A stretch of 64,000 nt of DNA, taken from the NCBI RefSeq assembly GCF_000187745.1, contig NZ_GL732492.1, positions 1 through 64,000 on the forward strand. Direction: 5' to 3'. The DNA comes from Streptococcus sp. M334. GTDB lineage: Bacteria > Bacillota > Bacilli > Lactobacillales > Streptococcaceae. Below the pieces are notes generated by a model. It made no database searches. It was not told where the DNA came from and was given only the letters and a program-made list of their open reading frames with translations. Position numbers and translations under genes: made by a program. Below are positions 30,165 to 37,456 of this stretch, piece by piece. Position 1 is the first letter of the stretch. Each line of letters starts with the position of its first letter.

Positions 30165-30277
30165 TAAAAGGTAAACTTTCAATAAAATAGCCACTTTCTT
30201 CCCTATTCTACTAGGCTATTGCCCAAGTTTGTGATACAATAGGTAGAAACAATAATTTTAAAAAGGAGAAAAGACAC

Positions 30278-31534
30278 ATGCACATTTTTGATGAGCTAAA
30301 AGAGCGTGGTTTGATTTTTCAAACGACTGATGAAGAAGCTTTGCGTAAAGCCCTAGAAGAAGGTCAAGTTTCTTATTATACTGGCTACGATCCAACTGCT
30401 GACAGCCTTCACCTAGGCCACCTTGTCGCAATCTTGACAAGTCGTCGCTTGCAACTAGCAGGTCACAAACCTTATGCGCTCGTTGGCGGTGCTACAGGTC
30501 TCATCGGAGATCCGTCCTTCAAAGATGCTGAACGTAGTCTCCAAACAAAAGACACAGTAGATGGCTGGGTCAAGTCTATCCAAGGACAACTTTCTCGTTT
30601 TCTTGACTTTGAAAATGGCGAAAACAAGGCTGTCATGGTCAACAACTACGACTGGTTTGGCAGCATCAGCTTCATTGACTTCCTCCGTGATATCGGAAAA
30701 TACTTCACTGTCAACTACATGATGAGTAAGGAGTCTGTGAAAAAACGGATCGAAACTGGGATTTCCTACACTGAGTTTGCTTACCAAATCATGCAAGGGT
30801 ACGACTTCTTCGTCCTTAACCAAGACCACAATGTCACTCTTCAAATCGGTGGTTCTGATCAGTGGGGAAATATGACAGCTGGTACCGAATTGCTTCGTCG
30901 TAAAGCTGACAAAACTGGTCACGTTATCACTGTTCCATTGATCACAGATGCAACTGGTAAGAAATTTGGTAAATCAGAAGGAAACGCAGTCTGGCTCAAT
31001 CCTGAAAAGACTTCTCCATACGAAATGTACCAATTTTGGATGAACGTTATGGACGCTGACGCTGTTCGCTTCTTGAAGATCTTTACTTTCTTGTCACTTG
31101 ATGAGATTGAAGACATCCGTAAACAATTTGAAGTGGCTCCACATGAACGCTTGGCTCAAAAAATTCTCGCTCGTGAAGTCGTAACACTTGTTCACGGCGA
31201 AGAAGCCTACAAAGAAGCCCTCAACATCACTGAGCAGCTCTTTGCAGGAAACATCAAAAACCTTTCTGTTAAAGAACTTAAACAAGGACTTCGTGGTGTG
31301 CCAAACTACCAAGTACAAGAAGACGAAAATCACAATATCGTGGAACTGCTCGTTTCGTCTGGTGTGGTTAACTCAAAACGCCAAGCCCGTGAAGATGTCC
31401 AAAACGGAGCTATCTACGTCAACGGCGACCGCATCCAAGACCTTGACTATGTCTTGAGTGACGCAGATAAGTTAGAGAACGAACTGACTGTTATCCGTCG
31501 TGGAAAGAAAAAATATTTTGTATTGACTTACTAA
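30278..31534 (+). CDS. tyrS: Tyrosyl-tRNA synthetase
   Basis: A 418-aa class I synthetase with HLGH at 45-48, the KMSKS-type KFGKS loop and a C-terminal S4 RNA-binding domain ([29 protein letters not shown] region). An AAGGAG site precedes the ATG. An extended -10 (TGA-TACAAT) lies about 35 bp upstream. I see no T-box leader. It ends at a strong terminator. Confidence 0.96.
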   Translation: MHIFDELKERGLIFQTTDEEALRKALEEGQVSYYTGYDPTADSLHLGHLVAILTSRRLQLAGHKPYALVGGATGLIGDPSFKDAERSLQTKDTVDGWVKSIQGQLSRFLDFENGENKAVMVNNYDWFGSISFIDFLRDIGKYFTVNYMMSKESVKKRIETGISYTEFAYQIMQGYDFFVLNQDHNVTLQIGGSDQWGNMTAGTELLRRKADKTGHVITVPLITDATGKKFGKSEGNAVWLNPEKTSPYEMYQFWMNVMDADAVRFLKIFTFLSLDEIEDIRKQFEVAPHERLAQKILAREVVTLVHGEEAYKEALNITEQLFAGNIKNLSVKELKQGLRGVPNYQVQEDENHNIVELLVSSGVVNSKRQAREDVQNGAIYVNGDRIQDLDYVLSDADKLENELTVIRRGKKKYFVLTY

Positions 31535-31556
31535 ATTGTTCAACATTTACCTATAA

Positions 31557-31593
31557 AAAAAGGAGTTAACCTCGAGAAAGGTAACTCCTTTTT
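31557..31593 (+). terminator. Terminator of tyrS
   Basis: AAAAGGAGTTAACC and GGTAACTCCTTTTT form a long stem with T run. It lies between the convergent tyrS and P-type ATPase genes and may serve both. Confidence 0.85.
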
Positions 31594-31610
31594 GTTGTTG
31601 ATAACCACAT

Positions 31611-33674
31611 CTATCTAGACTTAATAGACAGGCTACGCAGGACTATGCGTAAGGTTGTTAGATTATGTAAGATAGAGAGATTTGAAGGACTGAGCCAATT
31701 AAACAAGCCAAAGCCAATCAAACTACTATTTACGACAACGGTATCTTGAATATTCTTCTTGATGAGTGTTTGCAAAGATGATGATAGCCAATCCAACTCT
31801 TGGAAGAAATCCAAGCGATTATCTAACAATAAGATATCACTCATCTGCTTAGAAATATCTGCACTCTCATTCATCACCACACCGATATCTGATAGAGTTA
31901 GAGCCGCTGAGTCATTCAACCCATCCCCAACCATCAAAATAGTGTGACCTGCTTTCTGCAGTTCCTCTACTAACTCAAATTTCCCATCAGGTTTCAAGTC
32001 TGTATAGACCTGATCAAAGGGCAAATCTTTGACTAATTCCTCTGTCCTAACCAAGGTGTCCCCTGTTGCCAGAATCAATTTTTTCCCTTGTGCCTTAAGT
32101 TTCTCCAAGGCTGCTTTTGCTTCTTTTCTCAAAGGAGTATGAATGCAGAACATTCCAATTAATTCATTCTGGTAGGCTAAGAATAAGAGATTGTAGTGAC
32201 TCTTGTACTCTTCAATTAAAGCATTTTGTTCTGAACTGATATGAATTTGCTCATCCTGCATCAAGACATAATTCCCAATAAGAACTGGTTGGCCATCAAT
32301 ATGAGATTTGATCCCCTTGCTTGCGATATATTGGAGTTTCCCATGCATTTCCTCATGTTCAATCCCCTCTATCTCAGCTTGCTTGACGATGGCATTAGCA
32401 ATAGGATGATAAATGTGTTCCTCAAGACAGGCACTGATTCTGAGAATATCTTCCTCACTATAGTCCCCAAAAGGTAACACCTTTTCAACTATAGGATAAC
32501 TAGTTGTGATTGTTCCCGTCTTATCAAACAAGAAAGTATCAACTTCCAGATATTTCTCCAGAACATCCCCATCCTTAATCACCATTTCACGATTCAACCC
32601 CTCCTTGATAGCTGTCAAATAAGCTACAGGAGTAGAGATTTTCAAAGCGCAGGAGAAATCGACCAATAAGAAAGAAATAGCCTTAGAAAAAGAACCTGTT
32701 AATAGGTAAGTCAGACCAGCCCCCAAGAAATTATATTTGACGACCTTGTCCGCCATCTTGATGAAATAGCGTTGTTTCGTTTTCTTGTTTTCTTCAGATT
32801 TCTTCATCAACTCAATCAGCTGTAAAATCCGGCTGTTCATCTGATTATCGGTTACACGAATGCGTAACTCTCCAGTTTCTAATACTGTATTTGCACAAAC
32901 CAAATCAGACTCTCTTTTTTCAACTGGAAAACTCTCTCCCGTCAAGGAACTTTCGTTGACCATACCTAAACCTGAAACCACTTGTCCATCAAACAGAATT
33001 TCATGTCCTTGAGATAAGACCAAGACATCTCCTATTTGAACATCGGAACTCTTGATACTAACGACCGTATCCCCCTGTACTAGAAATACATCGCTCTCTT
33101 TTGCAAGAAGACTCTGTTCTAAATCTGTTGCCGTTTTTTTCAAGGACCACTGATCTAAATGATTCCCCAAATCAAGCATAAACATGATATTGCTAGCTGT
33201 CTTGGATTGGTTCATAAACAAGGACAATAAAATCGCCGAACAGTCCAAGACTTCCATCGTTAGTTCCTTACGCGCTAGTGTTTGATAGGCTTCTCTGATA
33301 TAACCCAAAGCCTGATAACAAGTCCATATATAGCGAATAGGATACGGCACAAAACTACGAAAAAGTACACGCTTAACCGCTGCACCTGAAACAATAGAAT
33401 AGGCACTCTCTTCTCTACGAATGGGAAGAGTCATCAACTCAGAAACTTTCCCTTTATCAATTCTTTTTAAAAAGGCTTCTGCATTATCTAATACAGAAAA
33501 GCCTTCTTTTATGCGTAGAGTAAAGTGCTGTTGATCCATGTAAAACTGGATAGACTCAATCCCCTTTTCATCTCTCGCCAAGGAACGAAGATAGTCTTGA
33601 ATATCCAAGGTGAGTGAAAAAGAAGATGATAGTCGGATATGTTGATATCCTCTATGTAGCACTTTAAAAGACAT
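31611..33674 (-). CDS. P1B-like heavy-metal-transporting ATPase
   Basis: The 687-aa product has the P-type ATPase motifs: TGES at 245-248, phosphorylation site D384 in DKTGT, P1B-type HP dipeptide at 423-424, and GDGLND at 583-588. The membrane metal site reads F340-S341-C342 where P1B pumps usually have CPC, SPC or TPC, so the transported ion cannot be inferred. The N-terminal 80 residues could be a divergent metal-binding domain. The gene starts 1 bp after the stop of its small partner gene. Confidence 0.85.
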   Translation of the reverse strand: MSFKVLHRGYQHIRLSSSFSLTLDIQDYLRSLARDEKGIESIQFYMDQQHFTLRIKEGFSVLDNAEAFLKRIDKGKVSELMTLPIRREESAYSIVSGAAVKRVLFRSFVPYPIRYIWTCYQALGYIREAYQTLARKELTMEVLDCSAILLSLFMNQSKTASNIMFMLDLGNHLDQWSLKKTATDLEQSLLAKESDVFLVQGDTVVSIKSSDVQIGDVLVLSQGHEILFDGQVVSGLGMVNESSLTGESFPVEKRESDLVCANTVLETGELRIRVTDNQMNSRILQLIELMKKSEENKKTKQRYFIKMADKVVKYNFLGAGLTYLLTGSFSKAISFLLVDFSCALKISTPVAYLTAIKEGLNREMVIKDGDVLEKYLEVDTFLFDKTGTITTSYPIVEKVLPFGDYSEEDILRISACLEEHIYHPIANAIVKQAEIEGIEHEEMHGKLQYIASKGIKSHIDGQPVLIGNYVLMQDEQIHISSEQNALIEEYKSHYNLLFLAYQNELIGMFCIHTPLRKEAKAALEKLKAQGKKLILATGDTLVRTEELVKDLPFDQVYTDLKPDGKFELVEELQKAGHTILMVGDGLNDSAALTLSDIGVVMNESADISKQMSDILLLDNRLDFFQELDWLSSSLQTLIKKNIQDTVVVNSSLIGFGLFNWLSPSNLSILHNLTTLRIVLRSLSIKSR

Positions 33675-33675
33675 G

Positions 33676-33954
33676 TTATTCCCCTATAAGGCTATCTAAT
33701 TGCTCTTCTTTTTTCTCTTGCTCGTACAAATATTTGGCATCTTGCAAGACATCGTCTCCATGTTGTTTCACAACAGAAACAGATACATCTAGTCCGTCTT
33801 TCAACTTGTAAGCCTTAGCCAAAGCTTTAGAATAACCTTTTTTAGCTTCCTTACTTGCCAAGATTTTCAAACCAAGGGTACCAAATGCAACACCACCTAA
33901 AAAGAGTGATGATTTTTTCGCAACTTTTGCGACGGTCAATACTTCTTTTAACAT
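33676..33954 (-). CDS. Small DUF6110-like protein paired with the P-type ATPase
   Basis: A 92-aa protein with an N-terminal hydrophobic Gly-rich segment (SLFLGGVAFGTLGLKIL) and a charged, helical C terminus. I associate it with DUF6110 by memory of its coupling to this ATPase in streptococci. It may be an accessory or assembly factor. An AGGAGG site precedes the ATG. Co-transcription with the ATPase is almost certain. Confidence 0.7.
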   Translation of the reverse strand: MLKEVLTVAKVAKKSSLFLGGVAFGTLGLKILASKEAKKGYSKALAKAYKLKDGLDVSVSVVKQHGDDVLQDAKYLYEQEKKEEQLDSLIGE

Positions 33955-34092
33955 ACTTATTTCCTCCTAGCTATTATTATATATTAATTTGTATATAAAA
34001 GCAATTTAATTTTGGTACTCTGAAAAGTAATTATACTACTATTTAATTCTATTACAAATCATCCTAAAGTTGCTTTCATTTGCCTCTTTTGA

Positions 34093-34104
34093 TACACTTA
34101 AACT
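34093..34104 (+). promoter_or_regulatory. Promoter of rlmA giving a probable leaderless mRNA
   Basis: -10 TACACT (34093-34098) with TGA extension, and -35 TTGCTT 17 bp further upstream. Only 6 nt separate the -10 from the ATG, so transcription should start at or next to the start codon. No ribosome site is present. Confidence 0.6.
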
Positions 34105-34953
34105 ATGAATACAAATCTCAAACCCAAACTTCAGCGTTTTGCTTCTGCTACTGCCTTTGCCTGTCCTATCTGTCAAGAAAATCTGACTCTGGTAGAGAGC
34201 AGTCTCAAATGCAACAATCGCCATTCTTTTGACTTGGCGAAATTTGGCTATGTCAATCTGGCACCTCAAATCAAGCAATCTGCCAACTACGACAAGGAAA
34301 ACTTTCAAAACCGCCAACAAATCCTAGAATCTGGATTTTATCAGGCTATTTTAGAAGATATTTCGGACTTACTAGCAACTAATCCGTCCGCAAAAACTGT
34401 CTTGGATATTGGTTGTGGTGAAGGATTCTATTCTCGCAAGCTCCAAGAAAGTCATCCTGACAAAACCTTCTATGCCTTTGATATTTCCAAAGATTCCGTC
34501 CAAATCGCTGCCAAGAGCGAACCCAACTGGGCAGTCAATTGGTTCGTTGGTGACTTGGCACGTCTCCCTATAAAAGACGCTAGCATGGATATCCTGCTTG
34601 ATATCTTCTCACCTGCCAACTATGGAGAATTCAAACGAGTCTTGAAAGAAAACGGTCTCCTCATCAAGGTCATTCCCACTGAAAATCACCTCAAAGAGAT
34701 CCGCCAAAAGGTAGAAAAGCAGCTGACAAACAAGGACTATTCTAACCAAGATATCAAAGACCATTTCCAAAACAACTTCACTATCTTATCCAGTAAAACT
34801 GCCTCTCTGACAAAACCTATCACAGCAGAGCAACTCCAAGCCCTACTCAGCATGACCCCCTTACTCTTTCATGTTGACCAAAGCAAGATTGACTGGAGCG
34901 ACTTGACAGAGATTACCATTGAGGCAGAGATTCTGGTTGGGAAATTACTATAA
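34105..34953 (+). CDS. rlmA: 23S rRNA (guanine-N1)-methyltransferase RlmA(II)-like
   Basis: The 282-aa product has an N-terminal zinc finger (C20, C23, C36, H40) followed by a SAM-dependent methyltransferase domain with TVLDIGCGEGFYS. The family methylates G745/G748 of 23S rRNA; the Gram-positive form (RlmAII/TlrB) affects tylosin binding. There is no Shine-Dalgarno and the promoter abuts the ATG. It is monocistronic with its own terminator. Confidence 0.9.
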   Translation: MNTNLKPKLQRFASATAFACPICQENLTLVESSLKCNNRHSFDLAKFGYVNLAPQIKQSANYDKENFQNRQQILESGFYQAILEDISDLLATNPSAKTVLDIGCGEGFYSRKLQESHPDKTFYAFDISKDSVQIAAKSEPNWAVNWFVGDLARLPIKDASMDILLDIFSPANYGEFKRVLKENGLLIKVIPTENHLKEIRQKVEKQLTNKDYSNQDIKDHFQNNFTILSSKTASLTKPITAEQLQALLSMTPLLFHVDQSKIDWSDLTEITIEAEILVGKLL

Positions 34954-34963
34954 TTGACACAAA

Positions 34964-34994
34964 AAAACCGCATTTCAAGAAGATCTGCGGTTTT
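34964..34994 (+). terminator. Terminator of rlmA
   Basis: AAAACCGCA and TGCGGTTTT form a 9-bp stem around a 13-nt loop. Confidence 0.8.
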
Positions 34995-35059
34995 AAATTT
35001 CAATTTTTAAACTATCTATCCCAAAAGTCTAAAACATTTAAAGCTTTCAGCTTCTCCAT

Positions 35060-35266
35060 TTATTTTCGATTCGAAATAAAAAACTTATCAATAAATAGCA
35101 AGTGAAATAAGGCGAGTGTAATTCCCGATAAGCACCCATGATAAGAGATTTCTTGATGGGTAAGGGGGTAAAGATTACTATTACCCGCCAAGAGGCATGT
35201 TAAAATAACAAATAGAATCCAAAATAAATCCGTCCATTTATATTTTGAAAAATATTTTTTCCACAT
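35060..35266 (-). CDS. Small membrane protein, unknown
   Basis: A 68-aa protein from the ATG preceded by GAAGG; an ATG six codons upstream lacks a site. Two to three hydrophobic helices (LFWILFVILTCLLAG, CLSGITLALFHLLFI) are flanked by Lys and aromatic residues. No motif is recognised. It stands alone, downstream of the terminator of the peptide/ABC operon. Confidence 0.5.
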   Translation of the reverse strand: MWKKYFSKYKWTDLFWILFVILTCLLAGNSNLYPLTHQEISYHGCLSGITLALFHLLFIDKFFISNRK

Positions 35267-35370
35267 AAGAACACCTTCTTTCATATAATTATATTATAAC
35301 ACTTTATGTAAGCGAATACAAGGGATATGAGGTAATCAACTAAGAAGAAGCATGAGACAGAAAAATAGTA

Positions 35371-35398
35371 AAAACCAGCATTTCAAGCGCTGGTTTAC
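35371..35398 (-). terminator. Terminator of the peptide/ABC operon
   Basis: AAACCAGC and GCTGGTTTTT on the minus strand form a hairpin with T run about 40 bp after the permease stop. Confidence 0.8.
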
Positions 35399-35434
35399 TG
35401 TTTTAAACTAGGTTTCTTACAAAGCTTACTAACA

Positions 35435-36184
35435 CTAATCTTTAAAAAAAGTTAGTTTTTGAAGTTGATTAATTGTTAATTTTCCAAACTGTACTCTTTT
35501 TTTATTTTTCAACCCCCAATAACTAAGGGCAAGTAATGCTACAACCCAAGCAAAAGTGATCCCCAAACTGTCAAAATTCAACTTGAAATCTGGTTTATTA
35601 AAGAAATCTACATAAACTCCTAAGAAGGTTGTATCCATAAATTTCTTAATCTCTGAGCTAACTTGAGAAAACATCGGCAAGAATGAGAGACCAATCATTG
35701 GAATCAAACCATAAACCTGAGCCTGCGTTTGTGTCTCTGAAATAGCTCCAACCACTAGATTTAAGAGGATTGTACATAATGCTACCAGAGAAGCTACTAC
35801 AAGGTATACAGGATAATCTTTTGCGAAATCCACTTCAACCATAATAGGGAAGGAAATAACTGAAGCCAAGGCAAAGATTACAGGATAAAACAACACTGAA
35901 ACAAGATATTCTCCACGGCGAACTCCGCTTAAAATAAGTGTTTTAAAAATTCTTTTTTCTTTTTCCTCTGCAATAGAGTTTGAAATCATTGACCCAGAAG
36001 AAAATGAGAATGCCATTGTTAAAGAGCTATACAATAGTACTTTCCCTTGAGTGCCATCTGTATTCATAAAATTTTGGAAGAGTAGAACCAGAAAGAATGG
36101 GAATACTACCTGTACCAAAGTGTTTTTATTTGTTAACAATACTTGTGTCCTCAACCAGATAAGGGCTAAAATTCTCTTAAACAT
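35435..36184 (-). CDS. ABC-2 type permease of the peptide operon
   Basis: A 249-aa protein with about six membrane helices in ABC-2 arrangement (VQVVFPFFLVLLF, SSLTMAFSFSSG, YPVIFALASVISFPIMV, VASLVALCTILLNLVVGA, LIPMIGLSFLPM, LGITFAWVVALLALSYWG). It is paralogous to the permease at 52.1-52.8 kb. Its start overlaps by 8 bp the end of the ATPase when the latter is read in the shifted frame, the same arrangement as in the paralogous module. It is the last gene of the operon. Confidence 0.85.
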   Translation of the reverse strand: MFKRILALIWLRTQVLLTNKNTLVQVVFPFFLVLLFQNFMNTDGTQGKVLLYSSLTMAFSFSSGSMISNSIAEEKEKRIFKTLILSGVRRGEYLVSVLFYPVIFALASVISFPIMVEVDFAKDYPVYLVVASLVALCTILLNLVVGAISETQTQAQVYGLIPMIGLSFLPMFSQVSSEIKKFMDTTFLGVYVDFFNKPDFKLNFDSLGITFAWVVALLALSYWGLKNKKRVQFGKLTINQLQKLTFFKD

Positions 36185-36319
36185 CTAATTTTTCTCCTGT
36201 CAATTTAATAAAAATGTCTTCTAAAGTTGGTTCACATGAGTGAATCGTCATCATTTTTTTATAATCTTCTTGCTGCAAGTCTTCAAAGCGCACTACCTTT
36301 TTAGTAGAATCACTATAAG

Positions 36320-37000
36320 TTACTGCAACTTTTTTTCCGTGTTGTATTTTTGGATAATTTCGCTTGGGCTTCCTTGTTCAATAAGATCACCTTTATTCAA
36401 AAGAGCTAGGTTATCACATAATAAAGTCGCCTCATTCATATCATGAGTAGTTAAGAAAATGGTTGTTCCTCTTTCCTTTAACTCCTGTAGTAATTTGTGA
36501 ATCTTCTTTGAGGTGGTGGGATCTAACCCACTTGTAGGTTCATCTAAAAATAGAACTTTAGGATAATTGATTAAAGCACGAGCTAAAAGCATTCGTTGAC
36601 GCATTCCTGTAGAAAGTTTCTCAGCTGGAGTGTCTTTACTATCATACAGACCAACTTGTTTTAGAATTTCTTCAATTCGAGATTTTGAAACTCCGTATAG
36701 TCTTGCAAACAGTAACAAGTTATTGTACAAACTTAATTTTTCGTAATAACCACTTGTGTCACCTACCAAACCTAACTCTTCAAAATCTGACGGAAGTAAT
36801 TTTTGAGAATCTTTCCCTAATAATTCTGTCTTTCCGCTGTTAGCCTGTAGCTGTCCTGTCAGAATATTGATCATTGTTGTTTTTCCTGAGCCAGATGGAC
36901 CTAGGAATCCAAAAATTTCTCCTTCGTTTATTGAAAAACTAATTTGATTTAAAGCAATATTATCTCCAAATCGCTTTGTAACTCTTTCTACCTTAATCAT
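36320..37000 (-). CDS. ABC transporter ATP-binding protein, C terminus separated by a -1 frameshift
   Basis: As read, 226 aa: Walker A GPSGSGKT (34-41), signature LSTGM (129-133), Walker B FLDEP with E154, and H187. The catalytic core is thus complete. The frame stops three codons after A_AAA_AAG (36329-36335). The missing 48 residues (VAVTYSD...EPTLEDIFIKLTGEKLDV) continue in the -1 frame to 36177. With a -1 shift the product is 274 aa, exactly the length of the paralogue at 53 kb. It may be a programmed frameshift, a recent one-base loss in an A run, or a base-calling error. Confidence 0.8.
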   Translation of the reverse strand: MIKVERVTKRFGDNIALNQISFSINEGEIFGFLGPSGSGKTTMINILTGQLQANSGKTELLGKDSQKLLPSDFEELGLVGDTSGYYEKLSLYNNLLLFARLYGVSKSRIEEILKQVGLYDSKDTPAEKLSTGMRQRMLLARALINYPKVLFLDEPTSGLDPTTSKKIHKLLQELKERGTTIFLTTHDMNEATLLCDNLALLNKGDLIEQGSPSEIIQKYNTEKKLQ

Positions 37001-37019
37001 TTTATTACCTCTTTCTAGT

Positions 37020-37070
37020 TTATTTTCTGAACCACATCCACCACAACATTGGTACTGGTATAAAAAACAT
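37020..37070 (-). CDS. 16-aa Trp-rich peptide, candidate pheromone of WW class
   Basis: MFFIPVPMLWWMWFRK is preceded by AAAGGAG at 5 bp, as good a ribosome site as any in the operon. It lies 12 bp after the 70-aa gene and 19 bp before the ABC ATPase. Length, hydrophobicity and the WW (and WMW) motif recall ComS/XIP-type precursors such as that of S. mutans, which ends in a WW-containing heptapeptide. A ComR-like regulator is upstream. It could instead be a short substrate of the exporter. Too short for usual gene callers. Confidence 0.6.
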   Translation of the reverse strand: MFFIPVPMLWWMWFRK

Positions 37071-37082
37071 AGTTTCTCCTTT

Positions 37083-37295
37083 CTATTCTGTTATATCAAT
37101 TACTTTTACTTTATTTTTTAGTTGAGGCGAAATTTTAACTTCTTTGACCTCATTTGGTAGTAACAAAAGTAATTTAAATAGTTTGTCATCTACTGTCACC
37201 TTACATAACTTTCGTCTATCTAGACAATTTCTTATTATTAAGTAATTTGACTTTATTGTTTTTTCATCAAAATGATACTCTATCTTCTCCATCAT
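37083..37295 (-). CDS. 70-aa cytoplasmic protein of unknown family
   Basis: A small, Lys-rich soluble protein with no membrane segment or signal peptide. It has alternating hydrophobic and charged stretches (KLCKVTVDDKLFKLLLLLPNEVKEVKIS) that suggest a compact beta-rich fold. Its ATG overlaps the stop of the 18-codon ORF by 1 nt (TAATG), so translation is coupled. A second ATG follows immediately. Function unknown; its place between two peptide genes suggests a role in peptide handling, immunity or regulation. Confidence 0.6.
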   Translation of the reverse strand: MMEKIEYHFDEKTIKSNYLIIRNCLDRRKLCKVTVDDKLFKLLLLLPNEVKEVKISPQLKNKVKVIDITE

Positions 37296-37351
37296 TATCT
37301 ACCCGTCCATACATTAACAAAAGCTGCTAAAGCTACTGCAACAAAAATCAT
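37295..37351 (-). CDS. 18-aa hydrophobic peptide ORF
   Basis: MIFVAVALAAFVNVWTGR is preceded by GGAG at 8 bp and is the first ORF after the operon promoter. The core is hydrophobic with a C-terminal Trp-Thr-Gly-Arg. It may be a peptide substrate, a second pheromone, or only a translational entry point for the coupled 70-aa gene. Not recognised. Confidence 0.5.
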   Translation of the reverse strand: MIFVAVALAAFVNVWTGR

Positions 37352-37386
37352 TCTTAAATCTCCGTTCCTTATGTTTTACATAAACT

Positions 37387-37392
37387 AGTATA
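37387..37392 (-). promoter_or_regulatory. -10 box of the peptide/ABC operon
   Basis: Minus-strand TATACT with no proper -35 hexamer but a T tract upstream, as expected of an activator-dependent promoter. The first start codon follows 35 nt downstream of it. Confidence 0.55.
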
Positions 37393-37407
37393 AAACTAAT
37401 GGCAAAT

Positions 37408-37453
37408 AAAAAACAGGACATCTCTGTCTAGTGACATTTATGTCCTGTTTTTT
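37408..37453 (-). promoter_or_regulatory. Double ComR-box-like operator inside a perfect 14-bp inverted repeat
   Basis: Two GACA-N4-TGTC motifs, 37433-37444 (GACATAAATGTC on the minus strand) and 37417-37428 (GACAGAGATGTC), have centres 16 bp apart. They lie between perfect 14-bp outer arms (37408-37421, 37440-37453), and the promoter-proximal arm runs into T6. The core and T tract resemble ComR boxes upstream of comS/comX. The same arms would also make a bidirectional terminator for the regulator gene. The -10 lies 24 bp away. Confidence 0.6.
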
Positions 37454-37456
37454 TAT

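Noticed and set aside
30150..30277. T-box riboswitch before tyrS
   Set aside because: No specifier hairpin, no TGGN bulge motif and the gap is too short; a plain extended -10 promoter suffices.
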